From contig NZ_WUWM01000001.1 in the NCBI RefSeq assembly GCF_009846885.1, positions 310,001 to 374,000 of the forward strand: a stretch of DNA of 64,000 nt. The letters run 5' to 3'. The notes below the pieces were generated by a model, which saw only the letters and a list, made by a program, of their open reading frames with translations, was not told the DNA's origin and did no database searches. Below, piece after piece: positions 10,758 through 18,138 of this stretch (positions are counted from its first letter, which is position 1; each line of letters opens with the position of its first letter). This stretch comes from Paenibacillus puerhi. Its GTDB lineage: Bacteria; Bacillota; Bacilli; Paenibacillales; NBRC-103111. The position numbers and the translations under genes were made by a program.

Positions 10758-11180
10758 ATGCGCTTGATGGGATTGGATTATGGGGACAAAACGATCGGCG
10801 TCGCAGTCAGCGATGAGCTCGGATGGACGGCGCAGGGCTTGGAAGTGATCCGGCGCACGACGGAGGAGCGCGATCTGGGCAGGCTGCAGGACATCATCCG
10901 GGCCTACGAAGTCTCGGAAATTGTCGTCGGCCTGCCGAAGAACATGAATAACACGATCGGCCCCCGCGGAGAACTATGCATCGAGTTCTCCCGGAATCTG
11001 CACGAGGCGCTGCAGATGCCCGTGCATCTGTGGGATGAGAGGCTGACTACCGTTTCGGCGCAGCGGACGCTGCTTGAGGCGGATGTCAGCCGCAAGAAGC
11101 GGAAGCTGGTCGTCGATAAGATGGCCGCAGCCCTGATCCTGCAAAACTATATGGATGCCCATTCTAAGTCAAAGAGGTGA
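10758..11180 (+). CDS. ruvX: Putative pre-16S rRNA nuclease / Holliday junction resolvase-like YqgF (RuvX)
   Basis: 140 residues, RNase H-like fold. The first acidic motif is MGLDYGDKTIGVA (Asp about residue 6), the second is in the EIVVGLP segment, and the third is in the LWDERLTT segment near residue 95. YqgF trims the 5' end of pre-16S rRNA in E. coli; older annotations call it a Holliday junction resolvase. ATG 10758 with GGGGA upstream; a TTG at 10737 is in frame but the extra residues are not typical. Follows ireB by about 20 bases. Confidence 0.92.
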   Translation: MRLMGLDYGDKTIGVAVSDELGWTAQGLEVIRRTTEERDLGRLQDIIRAYEVSEIVVGLPKNMNNTIGPRGELCIEFSRNLHEALQMPVHLWDERLTTVSAQRTLLEADVSRKKRKLVVDKMAAALILQNYMDAHSKSKR

Positions 11181-11186
11181 AGGACC

Positions 11187-11519
11187 ATGTCCCAGAAGGA
11201 AAACAACGACATTCAGGACCAATTGGAAGAGGAACCGGAAATTATTTTTATTCCGGATGAAGAAGGCAACGAAGAAGAGTTCGAAGTGATCATGAAGTTC
11301 GAGGTGGACGACTCGGATAAGAAGTACATGATGGTTGTGCCGGTCGATGCGGACGAGGAGTCCGAAGAAGTGTACGCCTTCCGCTACGAGGAAGACGGGG
11401 ATGATCTCCAGCTGTACACGATCGAAGACGAGGAAGAATGGAACATCGTGGAAGAAACGTTCAACACGCTGATGGATGAGTTCAATGAGGATGAAGAAGA
11501 GGAAGAAGAGTCGAAGTAA
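11187..11519 (+). CDS. DUF1292 acidic protein (YrzB-like)
   Basis: 110-residue, strongly acidic protein with the DUF1292 core: a beta-rich stretch that includes IIFIPDEEGNEEEFEV, then YMMVVPVD and VYAFRYEED. The tail is almost all glutamate and aspartate. ATG at 11187 after AAGAGGTGA, six bases beyond ruvX, so part of the same transcript. Function unknown across the family; position is that of yrzB in Bacillus. Confidence 0.88.
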   Translation: MSQKENNDIQDQLEEEPEIIFIPDEEGNEEEFEVIMKFEVDDSDKKYMMVVPVDADEESEEVYAFRYEEDGDDLQLYTIEDEEEWNIVEETFNTLMDEFNEDEEEEEESK

Positions 11520-11556
11520 CCCTTCGGCTCTTCCGCCTCACCTGAAGGAGGACGCC

Positions 11557-11868
11557 ATGTCGAACCCTGCGGGGGAAGCTTCTCCGACGCGCCAGTTGCG
11601 GGATGCGTACGGAGATGATATTATTTTAGTAGACGAGCGGCAGGAATCCGTCGTTTATCAGATCGTATCCGAGCTTGTGCTGGACGGGCGTGGCTATGCC
11701 ATGCTGGAGAAAGCACAGCCGGGCAAAGAGGATGAACCGGAAATTTTTCGCGTCACGCGCAAGGGCGATGGAGAGCTGGAGCTCGAGACAATCGAGGATG
11801 ACGACGAGTGGGAAGATATCTCGGAGCTATTCGACGAGTGGACATTCCCTCCGGACGATAGCCTGTAA
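11557..11868 (+). CDS. Second DUF1292-like acidic protein
   Basis: 103 residues, start ATG 11557 with a strong AAGGAGG. The layout resembles the preceding gene: DIILVDERQESVVYQIV, a middle block ending IFRVTRKGDGEL, then an acidic LETIEDDDEWEDISELF segment. This is most easily read as a diverged DUF1292 paralogue of the gene immediately upstream. No catalytic motif is visible. It sits between yrzB and mltG, within the same conserved block. Confidence 0.75.
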   Translation: MSNPAGEASPTRQLRDAYGDDIILVDERQESVVYQIVSELVLDGRGYAMLEKAQPGKEDEPEIFRVTRKGDGELELETIEDDDEWEDISELFDEWTFPPDDSL

Positions 11869-11895
11869 GCCGGCAATTGATCTTGAACAGCCTAT

Positions 11896-11919
11896 GAGCG
11901 GAGATGATCCGCTCTTTTT
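11896..11919 (+). terminator. Short rho-independent terminator before mltG
   Basis: GAGCGGA (11896-11902), five-base loop, TCCGCTC (11908-11914) and TTTTT. It may reduce read-through from the alaS-DUF1292 group into mltG. Confidence 0.7.
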
Positions 11920-11943
11920 CGTTTGTGCGGAGAAAGGGGAACT

Positions 11944-13047
11944 ATGACACTAAAACGGTTCTGGATATGGGGACTTCTGCTGATCATCTGCCTCGCGGTC
12001 GGCCTGACAGTGGGCCTGGCGCTCTATGTGAGCCGGGGCCTGGCGCCGTCGCCCGCTTCGGAAACGCCCGTACGGGTGGCCTTTCCGTCCGGTACAGGGG
12101 TTGGAGAGCTCGCCGCTGAGCTGCAGCAGAAGGGCTTGATTCGCGATGCGCGGCTGTTCAGGTATTATGTGAAGTATAAGGGCGAGGGCGGCCGGTTTCA
12201 GGCCGGAGAATACGAGATGCGGCCGGGCTTAACCTCCGACGCGATTATTGCCATGCTGAACCAGGGGGATACGGTCAAGGAGGCGGGACTGCGTCTCACG
12301 GTTCCCGAAGGCTTTACGATCAGACAAATTGCCGAGAAGCTGCAGCAGTCGGGCATAGAGCCAGCCGCGTTCGAGGCGGCCTTGAAGCGATTTGTGGCTC
12401 CGCAAGGTTCGGCTGCGGCCGGCATTCCTAGCGATCCGAATCTAAAGGCGCGCCTGGAGGGCTACCTGTATCCCGACACCTATGAATGGAAGAAGGATGC
12501 CGGAGCGGACGAACTGGTGGCGACGATGGCGGCACAGCTAGACAAGCGGCTGCAGGAGCTTCCGGAGGGCTGGCGGCAGGCGATGGATACCCACGGGCTA
12601 ACGCTGCATCAAACCTTGACGCTGGCTTCGTTGATCGAGCGGGAGGTCGCTGCAGAGGAAGAGCGCGCTCTGGTCAGCGGGGTCATTCATAACCGACTAA
12701 AGCAAAACAAGCAGCTTGAGATTGATGCGACTATTCAATATTTATTCGACAAGCAAAAGGAAAGACTGTTTGAGAAGGACCTGCGTGTAGAAAGTCCTTA
12801 TAATACGTATTTGAACCGGGGCCTGCCCCCGGGACCGATCGCCAGTCCATCGCTTGCATCTATTCAGGCGGCCTTGTACCCGCAAGAGACGAAATACCTG
12901 TTCTATGTAACTAAGAAGGACGGCAGCCGCAAGCATTTATTCGCGGAGACCTTTGAAGAGCATAAGAAGAATATCGCAGAGAGCAACAAGACGGCCTCGC
13001 CCCTGACGAGGGAGACCGAATCTGAGAAAGTAGAGGTGCCGGAATGA
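11944..13047 (+). CDS. mltG: Endolytic murein transglycosylase MltG (YrrL/YceG)
   Basis: Cleaves nascent glycan strands at the outer membrane face and so sets chain length. 367 residues: an N-terminal membrane anchor (about 6-29), a LysM-like region, then the YceG catalytic domain. It carries the LEGYLYPDTY motif and the catalytic glutamate Glu232 in ASLIEREV. Near the end is the NTY..RGLPPGPI motif. ATG 11944 follows GGAGAAAGGGGA. The stop overlaps the start of the next gene by four bases (ATGA), indicating translational coupling with the U32 peptidase gene. Confidence 0.93.
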   Translation: MTLKRFWIWGLLLIICLAVGLTVGLALYVSRGLAPSPASETPVRVAFPSGTGVGELAAELQQKGLIRDARLFRYYVKYKGEGGRFQAGEYEMRPGLTSDAIIAMLNQGDTVKEAGLRLTVPEGFTIRQIAEKLQQSGIEPAAFEAALKRFVAPQGSAAAGIPSDPNLKARLEGYLYPDTYEWKKDAGADELVATMAAQLDKRLQELPEGWRQAMDTHGLTLHQTLTLASLIEREVAAEEERALVSGVIHNRLKQNKQLEIDATIQYLFDKQKERLFEKDLRVESPYNTYLNRGLPPGPIASPSLASIQAALYPQETKYLFYVTKKDGSRKHLFAETFEEHKKNIAESNKTASPLTRETESEKVEVPE

Positions 13048-13994
13048 GGACAAAGCCGGAATTGCTAATAGCTGCGGGTACGCCCGCAGAAGCTCGGCGG
13101 TACGTGGAGGCGGGAGCAGATGCGGTGCTGATCGGCGAGCATCGCTTCGGATTGCGTCTGCCCGGCGAGATAACTGTCCGCGAGCTGGAGGAGCTGGTGC
13201 CATGGCTGCACGAGCGCCAGGTCAAGGTGTACGCCGCGGTAAATAATCTGATGAGCAATGAGCAGCTTGACGAGCTTCAGGCGTACCTGAAGGAGCTGCA
13301 TAAGCTGAAGATCGATGCGCTTGTGTTCGGAGACCCCGCGGTGCTTATCGCAGTTCGCAAGGCGGCGCCGGGCATCGGCTTGCACTGGAACGCGGAGATG
13401 ACCTCGACCAATTATGCAACGGCCAAGTATTGGGGGACCAAGGGCGCTACACGCATGGTGCTGGCCCGTGAGCTGAACCTGGAGGAGACGCTCGAAATCA
13501 AACGTCTGCTGCCCGACATGGAGGTGCAGGTGCAGGTCCACGGGATTACGAATATTTATCATTCGAAACGCAGCCTGCTGACGAATTATCAGAACCATCA
13601 AGGCGAAAACCGCGTATTGACGTCGGATGAAGTGTTGAAGGCAGGGGTCGATCAGGGATTGTTTCTCATCGAGCAGGAGAGGCAGAACGAGCGCTATCCG
13701 GTTTATGAGGACATCAACGGAACGCATATTATGAGCTCGGACGATATCTGTATACTGGACAGCCTGCATGAGCTGCTGGAGGGCGGGATCGACAGCCTGA
13801 AGATCGAACCGCTGCTCAAATCAGTCGAATACAATGAGACGGTGCTGCGCGGCTATCGTCAGGCGATCGATGCTTACACGGCGGACCCGTCAGGCTATGT
13901 GTTCGATGAAAGACTGCTGGATGCGATCCGCGAGCTTCAGGATCCGAGACGCGAGCTGTCCTACGGATTTTTCTTTAAAGAGCAAGTCTACTAA
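13044..13994 (+). CDS. trhP1: U32 peptidase-family protein, TrhP1-like (YrrN)
   Basis: 316 residues. In B. subtilis, YrrN and YrrO together (TrhP1/TrhP2) make 5-hydroxyuridine at position 34 of certain tRNAs, using prephenate-dependent chemistry. The barrel start PELLIAAGTPAEARRYVEAGADAV is typical. The U32 signature region reads VHGITNIYHSKRSLLTNY, where the cysteines of the catalytic-type family members are missing; this fits the smaller, non-Fe-S partner. Start ATG 13044 overlaps mltG. The neighbour at 14026 is the larger partner. Confidence 0.85.
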   Translation: MRTKPELLIAAGTPAEARRYVEAGADAVLIGEHRFGLRLPGEITVRELEELVPWLHERQVKVYAAVNNLMSNEQLDELQAYLKELHKLKIDALVFGDPAVLIAVRKAAPGIGLHWNAEMTSTNYATAKYWGTKGATRMVLARELNLEETLEIKRLLPDMEVQVQVHGITNIYHSKRSLLTNYQNHQGENRVLTSDEVLKAGVDQGLFLIEQERQNERYPVYEDINGTHIMSSDDICILDSLHELLEGGIDSLKIEPLLKSVEYNETVLRGYRQAIDAYTADPSGYVFDERLLDAIRELQDPRRELSYGFFFKEQVY

Positions 13995-14025
13995 GATCAG
14001 GCTATAAGGAAAGAGGTGAGCCCGA

Positions 14026-15321
14026 ATGACTACAAAGGAACAAGAAGCGCTGCTAGGCAAGCGCATCAGGCTGGAGAAGCCTGAGCTGCTGGCGCCTGCG
14101 GGGAGTCTGGAGAAGCTGAAGTTCGCCGTTCATTACGGCGCAGATGCCGTCTATATCGGCGGGCAGCAGTACGGCCTTCGTTCGAACGCCGATAACTTCA
14201 CGTTCGAGGAGATGCGCGAAGGCGTGGAATTCGCCGAGAAGTACGGAGCGAAGGTTTTCGTGGCGACTAACATTTATGCGCATAACGAGGATATCGCCGG
14301 CCTGGAAGACTACCTGAGAGGCATTCAGGACACGGGTGTCCATGCCATTATCGTGGCCGATCCGATCATCATCGAAACATGCCGCCGCGTCGCGCCTAAG
14401 CTGGAGATCCACCTCAGTACGCAGCAATCGACGATGAACTGGCAGGCTGTCCAGTTCTGGAAGGAAGACGGCGTAGAACGCGTCGTGCTTGCCCGTGAGG
14501 TGAGCATGGACGAGATCGTAGATATCAAGCGGAACGTCGAGATCGAGATCGAAGTATTCGTGCATGGCGCGATGTGCAGCTCGTACTCGGGACGATGCGT
14601 GCTGTCCAACCACTTTACGGATCGGGACTCGAACCGCGGGGGCTGTTCGCAGTCCTGCCGCTGGAAGTATGATTTGTTTACGACGGAAGAGGAGCTGGCC
14701 GGCCCGCAGATCGGGATCAAGGAGCTGCCGCTGTTCCAGGAGGGGGATAACCCCTTCTCGATGAGCTCCAAGGACTTGTGCATGATCGAGCATTTGCCGG
14801 AACTGATCCGTTCTGGTGTGGACAGCTTCAAAATTGAGGGTCGGATGAAGAGCGTGCATTATGTGGCTACAGTCGTGAACGCCTACCGCCAGGCCATCGA
14901 TGCTTACTTTGCCGATCCGGAGAATTATGAGCTGAAGCCCGAATGGCTCTACGACATCCAGAAGGCAGCGAACCGTCCGCTGAATACCGGATTTTTCTTT
15001 GATCAGCCGGATCATGAGGATCATATATTCGAACCGGAAGATAAGGCCGCGCCTTATGATTTTGTCGGAGTGGTCATGGAGTACGATGCGGAGAACGGCA
15101 CGGCGCTCGTCCAGCAGCGCAATCACTTCAAGCCCGGCCAGGAAATTGAGTTTTTCGGTCCCGGCGGTACCTTCTTCAAGCAGACGGTACCGGATATCTA
15201 CAACGAAGCCGGCGAATCGCTGGATGCGGCAAGACACCCGCTCCAGCCGATCCGGATGAAGGTAGCCTCTCCTGTCCGGCCATACGATATGGTAAGAAAA
15301 CGTATGGGCAAAGGAAAGTAA
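14026..15321 (+). CDS. trhP2: U32 peptidase-family protein, TrhP2-like (YrrO)
   Basis: 431 residues, the larger partner of the tRNA U34 hydroxylation pair. It begins with the PELLAPAGSLEKLKFAVHYG barrel entry. The U32 signature EVFVHGAMCSSYSGRC is intact. Four cysteines, Cys184, Cys191, Cys207 and Cys211, fit a [4Fe-4S] cluster as in the TrhP/RlhA group. A C-terminal beta domain starts around residue 345 (DFVGVVMEY). ATG 14026 has AAAGAGGTGA upstream, 31 bases after trhP1. The methyltransferase gene (yrrM/trmR) that separates mltG and yrrN in Bacillus is absent here. Confidence 0.9.
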   Translation: MTTKEQEALLGKRIRLEKPELLAPAGSLEKLKFAVHYGADAVYIGGQQYGLRSNADNFTFEEMREGVEFAEKYGAKVFVATNIYAHNEDIAGLEDYLRGIQDTGVHAIIVADPIIIETCRRVAPKLEIHLSTQQSTMNWQAVQFWKEDGVERVVLAREVSMDEIVDIKRNVEIEIEVFVHGAMCSSYSGRCVLSNHFTDRDSNRGGCSQSCRWKYDLFTTEEELAGPQIGIKELPLFQEGDNPFSMSSKDLCMIEHLPELIRSGVDSFKIEGRMKSVHYVATVVNAYRQAIDAYFADPENYELKPEWLYDIQKAANRPLNTGFFFDQPDHEDHIFEPEDKAAPYDFVGVVMEYDAENGTALVQQRNHFKPGQEIEFFGPGGTFFKQTVPDIYNEAGESLDAARHPLQPIRMKVASPVRPYDMVRKRMGKGK

Positions 15322-15358
15322 ACGCATGGCAGCGAGGCCATAGCTAACATGAGGAAGA

Positions 15359-15391
15359 AGCGTCTGTCCCAGGCTTGGGCAGGCGCTTTTT
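15359..15391 (+). terminator. Rho-independent terminator after trhP2
   Basis: AGCGTCTGTCC and GGGCAGGCGCT form a near-perfect stem around a seven-base loop, followed by TTTTT. Confidence 0.85.
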
Positions 15392-15573
15392 GACGTCCTA
15401 TATACGGGTAAGAAGAGGATGGGACGTAAGGACTATAAAATTTCTAAATCGGCAGGTTCCTAGGAGGATTTCGCCAAAATGATGTCGAATATATGGATAA
15501 GCTTACAACAACCCAATATTTACTTATGTGCTGCAAGTCCATATGTGCCAATCAAGAATAGGTGGTGTATCCT

Positions 15574-17757
15574 GTGAAGAAAACGCTATCATCGCTGCTG
15601 GGGCGCTTTCGACAAGCCGGCAAGTCTGAGAAAACCGAGGCCGACGACTCTCTTATCCATCCGCCGCAATCCGGCCAACCCATCCCAAGCAGGGCCGCCG
15701 AATCCTTGGAGAGCACGCGCGTTAACCCGTTGAGGTCGGTAGGGGGCAAGCTATTTGTCATCTTCTTCTTAAGTATTGTATGTTTCGTGCTGACGGTAGG
15801 GCTGATTTCTTATAACAAATCCAAAGAGGTCATTCAGAATAAGGTAGCCAATGCTTCCGAGCAAACGATCATACAAGCAGGCGAGAAGCTGGATCTGGTC
15901 TTTTCCAGGTATGAAGAATTGTCGATGCAAATGGTGCTCAATAATGAAATAAGCAAAGGTATAAGCGCTATCCAGATGGTGAACCGAAACTCCTATGAAT
16001 TTATGGAGCAGGGCCGTCTGCTGACGGAGCAGTTGAATATGTATGCGTTTTCCAATAAAACAATCAGCGCCATTCATCTGCTGACAGTGAAGGGAGAGGG
16101 CATCAACTCAACGAACAGTACGCTGGGGGCGACGATTCAGCCTGACCAGGAATGGTTCAAATCGATCGTGGAGGCAGGCGGTCAGGTGGTATGGCTGGAG
16201 ACCAAGGAGAACGGATATACGGAGGCCTCCTACTCGGGGGGTAAGGGAGAGCCTACCTTCGCACTGGGGAGATTGCTGAAAAATGCCGTGTCCAGCGAGG
16301 TTATGGGTGTTCTGATTATCGAGATCAAGGTAGACGTCGTCGGACAACAGATGGAACAAATTAACATGGGGGATGGCGGAAGCACGGTAGTGCTCTCAGG
16401 ATCGGGCAACTATGTGTATGCCAAGGACAAGGGCCTTATAGCCAAGCCAAGTACGCTCCCGGTCGGCATGGAGGCGTTCCAGGAAAAGCACGATCAACTG
16501 AAATCGCCTGACGGCCAAAGTCAGCTGGTGTATTATAGATCTCCGATGAACGGCTGGACGATCGTTGGCGTCATGCCGGTGAAGGAGCTTGTAAAGGACG
16601 CCTCCGTCATTTTCAATCTGACGATTGTCATAGCCTTCGGCGCTATGCTGATCGCGCTGGTGATCGGATTTATGCTGGCCCGTCTGATCGGTCAACCGCT
16701 TGTTGAGCTGAGGAACCTGATGAAGGAAGGCGAGAGGGGGAATCTGGGCGTGCGCATGCCCGTCAAACGGCAGGACGAGATCGGTCAGCTCAGCGTCAGC
16801 TTTAACCAGATGATGGAGAAGATTACGCAGCTCGTGCAGCAGACGAATATATCGGCTCAGGAAGTGCTGGACACGGCGGGCGAGCTGTCCGAAGCCTCGA
16901 AGAAGACGGCGATGTCCGCGAAGGATATAGCGGTGGCGACCGAGGAGATCGCAAGCGGAGCCAGCAGTCTGGCCGTGGAGTCGGAGCGCGGCAATGAGCT
17001 GACGCACGCCATCGGCATGCAGATGAAAACCGTGGTCGAAGCCAACGTGATCATGGGGACGGCCGCCGGCGAGGTACAGTCGTCCAGTAAGCAGGGGATC
17101 GCGTACATGGACGAGCTGATCGGCAAGACCAATGAGACGGAATCGATGACGCGTTCGATGGTGGAGAAGGTCGATAATCTGAAGGAAAGCACGCGCTCGA
17201 TCGTGAAAATACTCGATGTGCTGGGCAATATCTCCAAGCAGACGAACATTCTGTCGCTGAATGCGACCATCGAGGCGGCGCGGGCAGGAGCGGCAGGCAA
17301 GGGCTTCATGGTCGTCGCTGATGAAATCCGCAAGCTGGCCGACCAGTCGCGGCAATCGATCGCGATCGTCGGTCAGATTACGGAGAAAATCCAGAAGGAG
17401 ATTGAGGAGACGGTCAACGTACTGTCGAAGGCTTATCCGATCTTCCAGGAGCAGATTTCCTCCGTCAAGGAGGCCGACGAGATCTTCAAGCAGGTCGATC
17501 AGCAGATGGGCGGCTTTATCGAGCGGCTGTCCGAGGTAACGGAATCGATCAGCCGGCTTGAAACCTCGCAGGTCGTTTTGAACGAAGCCATGACGAACGT
17601 CAGTGCAGTGGCCGAGGAATCGTCGGCAACTTCACAAGAGGTCGCATCGCTAAGCACGGAGCAGTTGAGCATTTCCAATGGTTTGGTCAACCTGTCCGAT
17701 AAGCTGGAGGAGCTGTCCAACTCCCTGAAGGAGTCTTTATCTAAATTCCAGGTATGA
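15574..17757 (+). CDS. Methyl-accepting chemotaxis protein 1
   Basis: 727-residue transmembrane chemoreceptor. The cytoplasmic N-terminus (about 50 residues) is followed by TM1 near 58-80, an extracellular dCache-like sensor (about 85-340) and TM2 near 345-370. HAMP follows (about 370-425), then the signalling hairpin with its conserved tip QTNILSLNATIEAARAG. It signals through CheW/CheA. GTG at 15574 is chosen because AGGTGG lies 8 bases before it; a GTG at 15562 overlaps that site. DNA 16879-17534 is identical to the second receptor downstream while the sensor halves differ, so the two probably detect different ligands. Confidence 0.93.
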   Translation: MKKTLSSLLGRFRQAGKSEKTEADDSLIHPPQSGQPIPSRAAESLESTRVNPLRSVGGKLFVIFFLSIVCFVLTVGLISYNKSKEVIQNKVANASEQTIIQAGEKLDLVFSRYEELSMQMVLNNEISKGISAIQMVNRNSYEFMEQGRLLTEQLNMYAFSNKTISAIHLLTVKGEGINSTNSTLGATIQPDQEWFKSIVEAGGQVVWLETKENGYTEASYSGGKGEPTFALGRLLKNAVSSEVMGVLIIEIKVDVVGQQMEQINMGDGGSTVVLSGSGNYVYAKDKGLIAKPSTLPVGMEAFQEKHDQLKSPDGQSQLVYYRSPMNGWTIVGVMPVKELVKDASVIFNLTIVIAFGAMLIALVIGFMLARLIGQPLVELRNLMKEGERGNLGVRMPVKRQDEIGQLSVSFNQMMEKITQLVQQTNISAQEVLDTAGELSEASKKTAMSAKDIAVATEEIASGASSLAVESERGNELTHAIGMQMKTVVEANVIMGTAAGEVQSSSKQGIAYMDELIGKTNETESMTRSMVEKVDNLKESTRSIVKILDVLGNISKQTNILSLNATIEAARAGAAGKGFMVVADEIRKLADQSRQSIAIVGQITEKIQKEIEETVNVLSKAYPIFQEQISSVKEADEIFKQVDQQMGGFIERLSEVTESISRLETSQVVLNEAMTNVSAVAEESSATSQEVASLSTEQLSISNGLVNLSDKLEELSNSLKESLSKFQV
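16879..17534 (+). repeat. Identical 656-bp tract, copy 1
   Basis: Base-for-base the same as 19435-20090 (offset 2556), read by eye across every line. It covers most of the signalling domain, including synonymous sites. Flanking DNA differs within a few bases on each side. Confidence 0.9.
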
Positions 17758-17817
17758 CGAACGCTGCGGAGCTAATATCGAAGCCAAAGAAACAGGTATG
17801 CAGAAAGACCTAGAGCG

Positions 17818-17852
17818 ACCGTCCGGAGCTGGATTTCCGGGCGGTTTTTTTT
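17818..17852 (+). terminator. Rho-independent terminator after first chemoreceptor
   Basis: ACCGTCCGG (17818-17826) pairs with CCGGGCGGT (17837-17845), followed by an eight-T run. The rest of the 380-base gap up to 18138 holds the promoter candidate listed separately and an AT-rich leader; no gene seen. Confidence 0.85.
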
Positions 17853-17926
17853 ATGGAACGGCCGTATCCGAGGGGATGTTTCGAATTAAAAGGTTGAAAT
17901 TGTTCGGAAACACGGATTTTGAGCTT

Positions 17927-17952
17927 CAAAAAAAAAGGAGACAGACCGATAT
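17927..17952 (+). promoter_or_regulatory. Candidate sigma-D (motility) promoter for second chemoreceptor
   Basis: TCAAA with 15 bases and CCGATAT resembles the SigD consensus TAAA-N15-GCCGATAT. It would give a leader of about 180 bases. Chemoreceptor genes are typical SigD targets, but one mismatch at each end keeps this tentative. Confidence 0.35.
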
Positions 17953-18138
17953 ACATAAGATAGGACAATCGATGTTAAGACTATGGCACTATTCATTCTT
18001 TTACGAAATCCGAAAAATGGAAAAGGATTTTGACTGATAGTGTCGAAAGTGTACGTAAACTTTATGTGAAGAACGTGTAAAGAAGAGAAAATTCTAGGTC
18101 ATATGCGTTCAATCTAACAAAATTAGGTGGTGCTTCCT

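Noticed and set aside
14053-15327. 424-codon reverse frame across trhP2
   Set aside because: Shadow of trhP2, which has intact family motifs.
15430-15573. SigD promoter for the first chemoreceptor
   Set aside because: TAAA and a GCC-like block are present near 15456 and 15472, but their spacing and sequence do not fit.
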